In this document: positions 22,267 to 31,120 of the stretch, piece by piece | Layout: every line of letters begins with the position of its first letter | How positions within the stretch are numbered: the first letter of the stretch is position 1 | Assembly: GCA_037447655.1 (NCBI GenBank) | Contig: JBBHKE010001833.1 | Location: 1 to 39,370, forward strand | Direction: 5' to 3' | Origin: Zygnema cylindricum | Taxonomy: Eukaryota > Streptophyta > Zygnematophyceae > Zygnematales > Zygnemataceae | Length of the DNA: 39,370 nucleotides | Made by a program: the position numbers and the translations under genes | The notes under the pieces: model-generated | The model's input: the letters and a program-made list of their open reading frames with translations, nothing else | The model's database searches: none | Told to the model about the DNA's origin: nothing

Positions 22267-23156
22267 TGACCCACAGAATGAGCAGCCTATGTAAAGCGTC
22301 TAAGATAATCTTTGACCCTTTCACTTTCCCAGTGAATAAGTGGCGCCCATGCAAAAAATATTCTCGCCATCCTCAATCCTGTGAGGAGAAGACTCTCTTG
22401 GGTCAAACGCAAAAAAAAATCACTGAATTTGCTCCATTGAGCATTAAGTTTTGGTTGGCTTAAGATGGCCTATATATACTAACAGTCACCTGGGGAGAGG
22501 CACCTCAAACACGCTAAGTCCCTTAACTCCTAGTCACAACTACTTACTACTCTTCCTTCGACCAATCAAAACGGTGTATAGTATAAGAAGGTATAGTGGC
22601 TCATTGTACTCCTTGTATGGCCATTGTACAACATAGCCTCTAGGTTGAAACTTGTCAACATGGGAGCCATCAATCCTCCTCTCATCCTTTTCGGCGTCCA
22701 ATGATGTGGCGACACATTGCAAAACGCGCCCCTATGTTCGAAAGTCGCCAAAGATTCATTCGAGTTTGGCGGGGGCGACGACGTCCGTTCTATCATGTAT
22801 TTTACACGTTTAGATTTGCGTCCGCGAGCGCCGTTTGACTATAGCTGTTGTTTCGTAAATTTTGGTATGTTTTCATGAAAGTGACGTTTTGCGTAACACT
22901 TTCTATACATAGCAAACTGAATACGTGTATTGGTTTGTTAATGCCTTAATGGTTAAGGCGTACATCTATGGAATACTATGCAGACCTAGGTTCAAATCTT
23001 GTTCAGGCAACATTTTGGAACATTTTGGCAATCTATTAATTTGTCTGCCAGTTTGTTTGTTTCTTTTTGACTATTGCGGCAGCCATGGTGACTCTCTCTC
23101 AGTTTTCACTCTAGAGTATAAATTAAGAAGTGAATATTAATTACTTCTTTTCAACA
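22247..23156 (-). repeat. Copia-2 5' LTR
   Basis: This LTR is about 910 bp, TG...CA on both strands (plus strand TGAAATTC to TTCAACA). It carries the gag start codon near its 3' end on the minus strand and the best-preserved tRNA-like block (22938-23000). Confidence 0.9.
22938..23000 (+). other. tRNA-like block (A-box and B-box) in Copia-2 5' LTR
   Basis: TGCCTTAATGG (22942-22952) resembles a Pol III A-box, and AGGTTCAAATC (22988-22998) a B-box, with starts 46 bp apart as in tRNA genes. GCCTT-AATGGTT-AAGGC (22943-22959) forms a perfect D-arm hairpin like that of some tRNA-Arg genes. The T-stem pairs poorly and no acceptor stem is evident, so this is tRNA-derived sequence, not a tRNA gene. 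It runs antisense to the retrotransposon. Confidence 0.5.
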
Positions 23157-23161
23157 AGACA
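23157..23161. repeat. Target-site duplication AGACA, right copy (Copia-2)
   Basis: This is the second copy of the 5-bp duplication flanking Copia-2 (first copy 16925-16929). Copia-1 LTR sequence resumes directly after it. Confidence 0.85.
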
Positions 23162-23325
23162 AAGTAAGGGTTAGCCGAAGAAGCTCTAAAAAGTACATCT
23201 AATCTAGAGCGTAACTTAGGGAGGTACAACTAGTTACGATAAATAGAATCTAAGTCAAAAAAAATTCCTACGCAAGAATCATCAATCCTAATAATGATAT
23301 GTACTTTTTACTTAATAAAGTAAAA
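23162..23325 (-). repeat. Copia-1 5' LTR, outer fragment after the Copia-2 insertion
   Basis: It matches about 11955-12125 of the left LTR (CTAATCTAGAGCGTAACTTA, GTACAACTAGTTACG, AAGAATCATCAAT). It ends abruptly near AATAAAGTAA, where gag sequence of the second Copia-2-family copy begins; the last 100 bp or so of the LTR are missing. Confidence 0.85.
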
Positions 23326-23332
23326 GTCACAA

Positions 23333-24054
23333 AAGCCTTTTTCTTTCCTCCATATTTTTAGGAACCTTGTCTTTATTTCAGTCGGAGATCCGCAAGCTTG
23401 ACACAATCTACCATATAATGTCCCGGTTTCTTGCAAAAGTGACATAATCCAACTCGAGGAGCTCCTCTTTCCTATCGATCAAATCTGCCACCTCCTTGTC
23501 CTTTTATTCCAAAGTTTCGATAGGGATCCTTTCCCTTTTCCTCATCACGCTTCCGCCAATCAGATCCTGCAGCCAATGCTTGAACACTCGGACTTCCTCT
23601 CCTAAGTTCTATGGTACTCTCTTTCACTAAAATCATCCCTACTGTATTATCCCAATTCCAATTGGTATTCCCAAGATCTTGCAACCAATTAATGATATTC
23701 TCATACTCTTCAGGTAGTTCATTATCAGTGTATTTACTCTTTGTCTCTCAGACCATGAGTTACGTGCGCTCTCTAGTTCTCCAAATAATGCTCTTAAGTC
23801 ATTGAAATAATCATTCATACTTCCTCCCTTGTAAGTAAAAGCTAAAATCTTTTTTTTCTGCCAAATGTTGCTGTTGCAATGACCCACTCTTATATTTGTT
23901 TACAAGAGATACCCAGATGTGAGAGGAAGATCTAACATGCATAAGAGAAATGGCAATACCTTTCACTACACTTTTGAGAATTAAGAGCTTAGCCACCTTG
24001 TCGTTATAGTTCCAATTTTCATATTCAGACCATTCCGTCTGACTCCTTGTCACC
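23333..24054 (-). pseudogene. Copia-2b gag, 3' part
   Basis: It aligns with Copia-2 gag at 21200-21920. Recognisable pieces are YENWNYNDKVAKLLILK, SSHIWVSLVNKYKSGSLQQQ, GSMNDYFNDLRALFGELES and WSERQRVNTLIM, in two or three frames. The zinc knuckle (about 23403-23445, CHFCKKPGHYMVDC) keeps all four CX2CX4HX4C ligands, unlike the other gag copies here. The 5' part continues at 28270 after element 3. Confidence 0.8.
24050..24054. repeat. Target-site duplication TCACC, left copy (element 3)
   Basis: TCACC recurs at 28265-28269 on the far side of element 3. Removing the element and one copy restores gag sequence colinear with Copia-2 (ATCACCATTGCTGG at about 21920). Confidence 0.9.
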
Positions 24055-25229
24055 TGTTGATATTTGAGTATTTTCTAGGTCTTTATAAGGATAGAAAAAA
24101 CGCAGAGGCAGTCTGCCTCTGACTCCCTTCTCCAAGCCTTCACACTTGTTATAGTCACTGAAGGCTGGAAAAGGAGCTTGAGCCATGGCTGCCAAAGAAA
24201 CATGTGTAGATAAATGGTAGGTTTACTAAAATGAATATTGACGGATCCAAGAATTGATCTTGGAACGTACCTTCCGTCAAGATTCCAATAGACACTAGCT
24301 TTGTCTATTAAGCCTAGAACTAGTACTAGTACATATGGGGTTTGATATGTATTTAAATAGTTAGAACTACACTAGTTCATTTAACAGGAAATATAAACGT
24401 AGTGCATAGTTACAGTTGTAGATAGTACAGAGTACGGTTTTATATATTGTATGAAACGGATATTGCGCATTTGTTTGGATCGCGAAACAAATATCGCGCG
24501 GTTATTTTCAACGGCTTAAAATATAGCCCGATTTGATCGGACGGCCATGATAGGCGCCGTTATCGCGGGATATGTACTTTTGGCATTTTACGGCCATCGC
24601 CACGTCAAGTGACATGTGGCACGTCAACAATGGATTGCAGCGACTTTGAAGATTACGGAAACAAATAAGGATAAAACATGTGTCTACATTTCGGCCATAT
24701 CGTACGATGGTCGTACAGAAAGTACATCAACACCTGTACTTTTATGTACGGTACAGTAAAGTGATTGGTGCCGTACGTCACGAGATAGAGTCTAAGAGAG
24801 AGAATAAGACTTGGAATTTTGGGTAGGTATTCGCCTCTCCCAGAGAGCATCTTGTATAAAAAACAAACTTTGGCCAGCCATAACTATCAATTTATTTGAC
24901 CAATTTCAATGATTATTTCTCCTGCGAACTCAGGGGAGTCTGGGCTATACAAGATTGTAGTCGGCCAGAGTTTATGCTTGCGAGGGTGGCTTCATTTCGA
25001 AAGGAAAGTCAAAGTAGGTGAATGTGTCCAAAACTTATATTCTAACTTTGCATTCTGTGGTGGAACTGACCACAAAGAATGTTTTATTTCACAAGGGTGA
25101 ACCTATAATGGGTTTTGGATTCTCAAGGGGTGAGTCATTTGGGTTTCTATCAACTTGGATTCGGCACTATCTAGATTAGCTTCTTTTAGATTTGCGATTT
25201 CTGTGGGCAATGGAGCACACAGAGTTTCA
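24055..25229 (+). repeat. Element 3 5' LTR
   Basis: This LTR is about 1175 bp, TG...CA, aligned along its length with 27079-28264. It contains a palindrome ATCGTACGAT (in both copies), CACGTCA/ACATGTGGC words, a TATA box at 24855-24860 and, 20 bp before its end, the ATG that opens gag (25210). Confidence 0.92.
24855..24860 (+). promoter_or_regulatory. TATA box of element 3 5' LTR
   Basis: TATAAA follows CATCTTG; the 3' LTR has TATAAAAG at the aligned place (27890-27897). Transcription would start about 30 bp on, leaving a leader of roughly 320 nt before the gag ATG at 25210. The start point is inferred. Confidence 0.5.
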
Positions 25230-26997
25230 GGTTATGGGCCCACCATCTAGGGTGCCTATGTTTCATGGAACATGCTTCACTTATTGGGAGTTTACAATGG
25301 AGGGATTGCTTTTCGAGAAGCATTTATGGGGAATTGTTTCGGGACAAGTGAGGTGTCCTCCACCAGGCTTTGGAGGAACTCACTATGGAGAATCATCTTG
25401 GGCTGCTGAGAAAATCTACCAGAGTTCAGATGCAAAGAAAAGTGAAAGGAAAATCATTGCCATGGAAAGGGAAAAATAGGAGAAGGGAAAAGGAACACCA
25501 ATGGTGAATGGAGCTAAGCTCTCGACTATGGTTCCACATGTAAGGATTAAAACTGAAGAAAATGACTGAAAAATATGGGAATACAAAAACACTAAAGCAA
25601 AGCATCTCATAGTTATAAACGAGTCTAAGTCCATAGCTATCACTCTTATAAAATTAACGAAATCTTCAGAGATATGGGAAGCTCTAAGTCAGATTTATAA
25701 GAATGAGACTATTCAGAGGTAGCAATTAGTAAATCAAGAAATAGATGCCTATGTTTTTAAAGGCGGTAGCATGATAGAGTTTTGTAAAGATATTGCTGCA
25801 CTATATGTTGAGCTTTCTAGTGCAGGATATGTAGAATCTGAGGAGAGGAAGATTAATACACTGCTCATGAAACTCCCAGATGAGTACGAAAACATCATTT
25901 GTCGTATGCAGGCAATGGATGGCTCCTCATGGACTTGGAGTTTTACCATGGGGATAATTCTTGTGAGGGAAAGCACTTTGGAGCTTCGTAGGGGAAGTGA
26001 CAAGGGGAACGCATTTACAACTGGTGGTGATTGGCGGAAGTGTGATGAGAGGAACAGTGGTGACGAGCAAAAGCGTGATGAGAGGAAGAAAGACAAAGTT
26101 AAACCTTATAAAAACTTTGGTGGAAAGAGAGGGAGAGGAAAAGAAAGGGGAGTTTTGAAAAAGGGGATTTGCTTCTTTTGTACGGAACCGGGTCATTATA
26201 TGGAGAAATACCCTAGTTTAGAGGAACTTAGATGTTAGAATGTGGATGAGGAGGAAGAAAGGGAAAAGGAGAAAGAGGATGAAGATTTTTTGGAGCTTCT
26301 TCACATTGGTAGAATGGAAAAGAGAGAAAAACACCCAAAAATTCCAAGATAGCAACAGTTAGATTTTGGAGGTATTGGGGAACTGAAGAGAAAAGAGGTA
26401 TTTAAGGGAGTTAGAAATAATGAGGGTAATCTTATAAATATTTTGGAAACAAAAAATTGGTCGGAAAAAGAGACTTCAACGGATACCGAAGATAGGGGAG
26501 AAGAGGAATATTTGATTAAAAGTTTAGGTAAGGAGAAATATTTATTGGGAATCAAAATAGAAAGTGATAGTGCAAAGAATTCCATAAGAGAGAGTGAGGA
26601 AAGTTCAAAAAGTGGGATAATTATCATGGATAGAAATATGAGTTCGGAAGATGTAGATTTTATGAAGAACTTAGTGGGGACTCTTGATTTAAAGATAAAT
26701 TTCAGGGGTAATGGTTTTGACATCACTTATGGGAGTGATGTCATCTATGAAGGTGTACCCATAAAAAGGTTAGCATCTGGGTGTGTGTTGAAGATAAGAG
26801 ATGGGGCTGGTTGGTTGAATTGCAAGAGGGAAATCGGATTTTGTGTGGATGGAAAAGATATGAGGTGGATAATATCTTTGCTTGAATTTATGAAAACTGA
26901 GATGCTAAATAAAATGTATGATAAGCAAGATGGAATGTTTACTTCAGCTCATTTAAATGACCTTTTTAAAAATGAGTGTGTTCGATTAAAGTTTTAA
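25210..26997 (+). pseudogene. Element 3 gag fused to an unrecognised C-terminal region
   Basis: One frame of 596 codons runs from an ATG inside the LTR to TAA at 26995-26997. It is broken only by stops at 25477, 25720, 26236 and 26350 (TAG) and 25567 (TGA), with no frameshift. Residues 1-30 contain QVMGPPSRVPMFHG, the shared Copia gag start. Residues about 140-250 are the UBN2-like region (SEIWEALSQIYKN, LLMKLPDEYENIICRMQ). A basic stretch and a zinc knuckle follow (26170-26211, CFFCTEPGHYMEKY, last Cys changed to Tyr). The rest, including an open stretch from 26353, is charged, begins with an acidic Glu-rich segment and has no motif I recognise. The 25720 stop aligns with Gln in Copia-2 gag, suggesting CAG to TAG. 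Confidence 0.78.
25230..25244 (+). other. Element 3 primer binding site (perfect half-tRNA-iMet match)
   Basis: GGTTATGGGCCCACC directly follows the LTR. Its complement GGTGGGCCCATAACC matches the plant initiator tRNA-Met anticodon arm at all 15 positions, as I remember that tRNA. It is translated within gag as V-M-G-P-P. Confidence 0.75.
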
Positions 26998-27070
26998 AAA
27001 AAAACAAAGAAAAAGAAAAAAAAAAAAAAGGGAATGTTTGTAAGAATTGAAAGGAAGTAGACTAGAAAAT

Positions 27071-27078
27071 AAGGGGAG
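27071..27078 (+). other. Element 3 polypurine tract
   Basis: AAGGGGAG lies immediately before the 3' LTR start, the standard primer position for plus-strand DNA synthesis. A longer A-rich purine stretch (27001-27030) lies just upstream. Confidence 0.8.
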
Positions 27079-28264
27079 TGTTGATATTTGAGTATTTTCT
27101 AAGTCTTTATTAGGATAGAAAAAACGCAGAGGCAGTCTGCCTCTGACTCCCTTCTCCAAGCCCCCACACTTGTTGTAGTCACTGAAGGCTGGAAAGGGAG
27201 CTAGAGCCATGGCTGCCTAAGCTCTCAAAAGAGACAGGTGTAGATAAATGGTAGGTTTACTAAAATGAATATTGACGGATCCAGGAATTGATCGTGGAAC
27301 CTACCTTCCGTCAAGATTCCAATAGACAGTAGCTTTGTCCGTTAAGCCTAGGACTAGTGCTAGTACATATGGGGTTTGATATGTATTTAAATAGTTAGAA
27401 GTACACTAGTTCATTTAACGGGAAATATAAACGGAGTGCATAGTTACACTTATGAATAGTACAGAGTACGGTTTTATGTATTGTATGAAATGGATATGGC
27501 GCATTTGTTTTGAACGCGAAACAAATACCGCGCGGTTATTTTCAACGGCTTAAAATATAGCCCGATTTGATCAGACGGCCACGATAGGCGCCGCGATCGC
27601 GGGATATGTACTTTTGGCATTTTACGGCCATCGCCACGTCAAGTGACACGTGGCACGTCAACAATGGATTGTAGAGACTCTGGAGATTACGGGAACAAAT
27701 AAAGATAAAAAATGTGTCGACATTTCGGCCATATCGTACGATGGTCGTACAAAAAGTACACCAGCACCTGTACTTTTCTGTACGGTACAGTAAAGTGATT
27801 GGTGCCGTACGTCAGTAGATAGGGTCTTAGAGAGAGAATAAGACTTAGAATTTTTGGATAGGTATTCGCCTCTCCCAAAGAGCATCTGGTATAAAAGACT
27901 TATTTTGGCCAGCCATAACTATCAATTTACTTGACCATTTTTAGTGATTTTTTTTGTTGCGGACACAGGTGAGTTCACGCTACACACGAGAGTATTCGGT
28001 CAAAGTTTTTGCCGGCCAGGGTGGCTGCATTTCTAAGGGAAAGTCAAAGTGAGTGAATGTGTCCAAAACTCATATTCTAACTTCGCATTCTGTGGCGGAA
28101 CTGACCACATAGAAAGTCTTATTTCACAAAAGTGAAGCTATAATGGGTTTTTGATTGTCAAGAGGTTAGTCATTTCGGTATATATCAACTTGGAGTCGGC
28201 ACTATCGAGATTAGCTTCTTTTGGATCTGCGATTTCTGTGGGCAATGGAGCACACAAAGTTTCA
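27079..28264 (+). repeat. Element 3 3' LTR
   Basis: This LTR is about 1186 bp, TG...CA, followed by TCACC. Differences from the 5' LTR are mostly transitions plus a few small indels, for example an insertion near 27215 (CTAAGCTCTC). Confidence 0.92.
27646..27660 (+). promoter_or_regulatory. G-box/ABRE-like cluster in element 3 3' LTR
   Basis: ACACGTGGC followed by CACGTCA, with another CACGTCA just upstream, resembles plant bZIP (G-box/ABRE) sites. It lies about 240 bp before the TATA box. The 5' LTR has ACATGTGGC at this place, so the core is mutated there. Function is inferred from motif likeness only. Confidence 0.35.
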
Positions 28265-28269
28265 TCACC
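28265..28269. repeat. Target-site duplication TCACC, right copy (element 3)
   Basis: This is the second copy of the 5-bp duplication flanking element 3 (first copy 24050-24054). Copia-2b gag sequence resumes with ATTGCTGGTGG. Confidence 0.9.
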
Positions 28270-28586
28270 ATTGCTGGTGGTGCTGCTGCCAGTATCGTCT
28301 TTGACAATGGAGTCCCTCGAGAAGCAACTGCTCCCTTTTCTCCTTCCATGATTATCCTCCCCTTCCTCGTCATCGTTCGTGATGGTGGTTTATGTTTTAA
28401 CAGCTGTTGTGGCGGAGGTGCCAGAAAAACGTGTTCCTCCAAACCCTGGTGGAGGTGGGCATCAAGTTTGCCCGGACACTATGCCAGATAGTTGCTTCTC
28501 AAAAAATTTCTCCCTCCATCATCATTTCCCAATAAATAAAGTATAATCGATTAAATATGGGCACCCTAGAGGGTGGGTCCATAACC
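28270..28586 (-). pseudogene. Copia-2b gag, 5' part
   Basis: It aligns with Copia-2 at about 21925-22246. On the coding strand it keeps PPSRVPIFN and KGAVASRGTPLSKTI. The start ATG inside the LTR has become ACG and a TAG follows before the primer site, so this copy could not be translated normally. Confidence 0.75.
28572..28586 (-). other. Copia-2b primer binding site (half-tRNA-iMet type)
   Basis: The plus strand reads GGTGGGTCCATAACC, adjoining the LTR. It matches GGTGGGCCCATAACC at 14 of 15 positions. Confidence 0.65.
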
Positions 28587-29427
28587 TAAAATTTTGTGGT
28601 CTCCGTTAACCCACAGAATGAGCAGCCTATGTAAAGCCTCTAGGATAATATTTGACCCTTTCACTTTCCCACTGAATAAGTGCAGCCCAGGTACAAAAAT
28701 ATTCTGATCACTCTCACCTTTATGAGGACAAGACTCCCCAAAGATGGCATATAAATACAAAAGGTCACCTGGAGAGAGGCGCCTCAAACACGCTAAGTCC
28801 CTTAACTCCAACTCATAACTACTTACTACACTACCCTCGGCCAATCAAAAGAGTGTATAGTACAAAAAGGTAAAGTGGCGGATTGTACTTCTTCTACGGC
28901 CATTGTACAACATGGCCTTCTGGTTGACACTTGTCAACATGGGAGCCATCGTTCCTTCTTCATCCTTTCCTGCGTCCAATGATGTGGCGCCACGTGGCAC
29001 AGCGCGTCGCTATGTTCGAAAGCCGCCAAAGATTCATTCGCGTTTGGTGGGGGCGACGACGTCGGTCCGATCATGTATTTTACACGATTAGATTCGCGTC
29101 CGCGAGCGTCGTTTGACTATAGATGTCGTTTCGTAAATTTTGGTAAGTTTTAATGAAAGTGACGTTTTGCGTAACACTTTAAATACATAGCGAACTGAAT
29201 ACGTGTATTATTTCATTAACGCCATAATGGTTAACGCGTACTTCTATGTAGCACTTCGTCGACCTAGGTTCAAATCTCGTTTAGGGCAACATTTTGTCAA
29301 TCTATCAATCTGTCTGCTTGTTTGCCTGTTTCTTTCTGATTATGGCGACAGCCATGGTGACTCTCTCTCTCTCTCTTCACTCTAGACTCTAAATTAAGAA
29401 TTGAATATTAATTACTTCTCTTCAAAA
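28587..29427 (-). repeat. Copia-2b 5' LTR
   Basis: This LTR is about 840 bp, the third copy of the Copia-2 family LTR; it lacks a stretch near 28735 that is present in the other two. The end reads TTCAAAA where Copia-2 has TTCAACA. No matching target duplication was found because the other end of the element is deleted. Confidence 0.88.
29216..29279 (+). other. tRNA-like block in Copia-2b LTR
   Basis: CGCCATAATGG (29220-29230) and AGGTTCAAATC (29266-29276) stand in for A-box and B-box, 46 bp apart as at 22938. The D-arm hairpin is less perfect here. Confidence 0.45.
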
Positions 29428-29639
29428 GGTTTTTGAAGAAGGTACTTGATAGCTTTTGCTCAGTTGATGTCTACTTCCAATACTAATGCTGATTCTCCTC
29501 ATGCAACTGTGGTTGTAAATTAACATTATTGGCCGGTGCCTACCTCACACACTGTTTGGCTTTTGTGCTGAATTCTCGTCTGACTGCTGATCCGTGGCGA
29601 GGCGAGCCCCTCATCCTATTTTTATCTTCACAAACCTTA

Positions 29640-30770
29640 CGATATGGAATCACCGCTGATAAGGAGAACTGAGTGAAGAAGCGAGCCAAAAAATATATAT
29701 GTGGCTCGGCGGATCTTTTGTTTGGTTGTTGGCGGACAGCAGTCATCAACATATCCTTCGACTTAGTGAGCGCTTGTTTTTAATTGAGCAGAAACATACA
29801 GAACCCGAACAATACGAGACAAAGCGCATGTTAAGCCTTGTACAGGCACGGTATTAGTGGTCCGTGATGCTGGCAGATGTGGCAATCTTTCTCCACAATT
29901 GTGTCATGTGCGACCGATTACGCACCTCTTTCTCTTATTGGCAGTTGACTCTACAACCATTGCCCATTCGAGGATTGTTTTATTGCTGGTTTGTAGATCT
30001 AGCTGGACCGTTTCCCATCTGTCAAAGGGGGAAACGATATATCATGATGATGATTGAAAATTTTAGCAAGTGGGTAGAGGTTGCCGCTCTTCCTCATATG
30101 ACAGCTAAATTGACCACCGCTGCTTTCAAAGTGCACGTCCTCATGCGTTATAGAGCTCCTTCGGAGGTCCTTACAAACCACGATACACAGTTCCGATGGG
30201 AATTTCAAGAGATGTTGGATAAATCTTTAATTGATCATCGACAGACAAGTTGTGATCACCCTCAAGCTGACGGCTTGACGGAACGAGCTGTCTAGATTTT
30301 CAAGCAGGCTCTCGGAATCATTGCTTGGAGAAACACATCTTCGTATGGGACGAATCTTTGGGCTACATTACCATGGGCTATCGGACGTTGGTCCAAGCTA
30401 GTTAGGCTAATTTCAACCCATATTAAGTCCTCTTCGGTCGAGCGCTTTAGCTTGGTCGGAATATTTAGAAAGCGACTAGCTTACGCTTGCCGCTTATATC
30501 GGATGTCATTTTCCTTGAAGAACTCACGCGACGACCCATATTGTTGTCATAAGAGGTGCATATGGCATTTGATAAGTTGCAGATCGCACAACATCGTGAT
30601 ACTTTGAGGTTCACTACTAGGCATAGTGGTAGTTACAATCCTCAAGAGAAGTCATACCTGATCGGGGATTATGTGTACCTTGACGACAATCTATTGACAC
30701 TTTGGACATTGATGTTTCACCACACATTCTCCGCGTGGTGGAAATAGATATTAACGGGATGATGGGTTTG
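29640..30770 (+). pseudogene. Ty3/Gypsy integrase
   Basis: From about 29840 the frame shows YYWSVMLADV then CVMC, the end of the HHCC zinc finger. The core follows with FVDLAGPFP, LTNHDTQFRWEF and HPQADGLTERAV, giving all three D,D,E residues. A TAG replaces a codon at 30293 (before IFKQAL, possibly from Gln). Later the frame shifts: VQAS-ANFNPY-VLFGRAL is readable around 30390-30445 with two stops, and QIAQHRDTLRF and GDYVYLDD in the frame of 30556-30747. The region before 29840 is too decayed to assign precisely. The enzyme would insert element cDNA; this copy is broken. Confidence 0.82.
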
Positions 30771-30811
30771 TAGGGTGCCGATACTTGAACGATTAGAGAG
30801 CATTCTAAAAA

Positions 30812-31120
30812 TTGTGTCGTTTGTTACTTACTAGACTTTACTTACCAGAGTTGTCCCAAGATAATGATCCCATGCGGATGCCAATCACAGAGGTGACAAA
30901 GTATACCCTTTGCCGGTGGGTAGATGGCAATATTACCATGCTCTTGTGTGACCATTGCAATCAGGGTTTCCACACGAAGTGCCTCATTCCTCCATTGACG
31001 GTCGTGCCGGCTGGCCACTGGTTCTGCCATGGCTGCCGCGAGCTTCTGGCGGTGTTGGCCAACTCCTTTGCAGACGGAGTTGGGGGAGGGGATTATTGGG
31101 TCCATCTCACTCTTGGGTAG
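30812..31120 (+). pseudogene. PHD-finger C-terminal extension of the Gypsy integrase
   Basis: The frame is the same as the integrase core frame 0.9 kb upstream. 30911-31036 encodes the PHD signature: C, then MLLCDHCNQGFHTKC, then PPLTVVPAGHWFCHGC. Spacings fit Cys4-His-Cys3, but the first Cys is Tyr (YTLC), leaving seven of eight zinc ligands. PHD fingers read histone H3 tails, often H3K4 methylation, so this could steer integration to marked chromatin, as chromodomains do in chromoviruses; that role is inferred. The stop at 31118-31120 overlaps the LTR start. Confidence 0.75.

Larger units (their letters stand above)
16930..23156 (-). mobile_element. Copia-2: complete but decayed Ty1/Copia retrotransposon nested in Copia-1
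   Basis: The element is about 6.2 kb on the minus strand, with LTRs at 16930-17829 and 22247-23156 and a 5-bp target duplication AGACA. Reading right to left it has gag, protease, integrase, RT and RNase H, all with stops and frameshifts. LTR termini on the minus strand are TGTTGAAAA and TTTCA (the outer CA of the left copy's plus strand start reads CA instead of TG). A second, truncated copy of the same family lies at 23326-29427. Confidence 0.9.
11764..23325 (-). mobile_element. Copia-1: Ty1/Copia retrotransposon, decayed and interrupted by Copia-2
   Basis: This is a minus-strand element in the order 5' LTR (right), gag, protease, integrase, reverse transcriptase, RNase H, 3' LTR (left), which is the Copia order. 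The left LTR (11764-12232) matches 16729-16929 and, after the 6.2-kb Copia-2 insertion, 23162-23325. The right LTR stops there and joins another element's gag, so the outer end is lost and no flanking target duplication can be read. All coding domains are visible but broken by stops and frameshifts. Protease, integrase and zinc-knuckle key residues are also changed. Confidence 0.88.
24055..28264 (+). mobile_element. Element 3: gag-only LTR retrotransposon (TR-GAG type) with an unrecognised C-terminal ORF
   Basis: The element is 4.2 kb with LTRs at 24055-25229 and 27079-28264, both beginning TGTTGATATTTGAG and ending GTTTCA. The target duplication is TCACC, the primer site is perfect (25230-25244) and a polypurine tract AAGGGGAG lies at 27071-27078. 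The interior holds one reading frame of gag fused to about 250 residues of unknown sequence. No protease, integrase, RT or RNase H can be seen, so mobility would need enzymes from a related Copia element. The LTRs differ at roughly one base in 12 by eye. Confidence 0.88.
23326..29427 (-). mobile_element. Copia-2b: truncated second copy of the Copia-2 family, interrupted by element 3
   Basis: Only the gag region and the 5' LTR remain: 23326-24054 (gag 3' part), then 4.2 kb of element 3, then 28270-28586 (gag 5' part) and the LTR (28587-29427). Protease, pol and 3' LTR are missing, and the left end joins Copia-1 LTR directly, which suggests deletion between two elements. Confidence 0.85.

Noticed and set aside
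26500-26560. LGKEKYLLGIKI in element 3, like the Copia RT motif before the RNase H connection
   Set aside because: The flanking residues do not continue as RT, and the YVDD and connection motifs are absent.
25210-26997. Alternative genetic code with TAG read as Gln
   Set aside because: Other elements have TAA and TGA stops at ordinary Tyr, Gly and Trp positions, and the PAN gene needs no reassignment; decay explains the stops.
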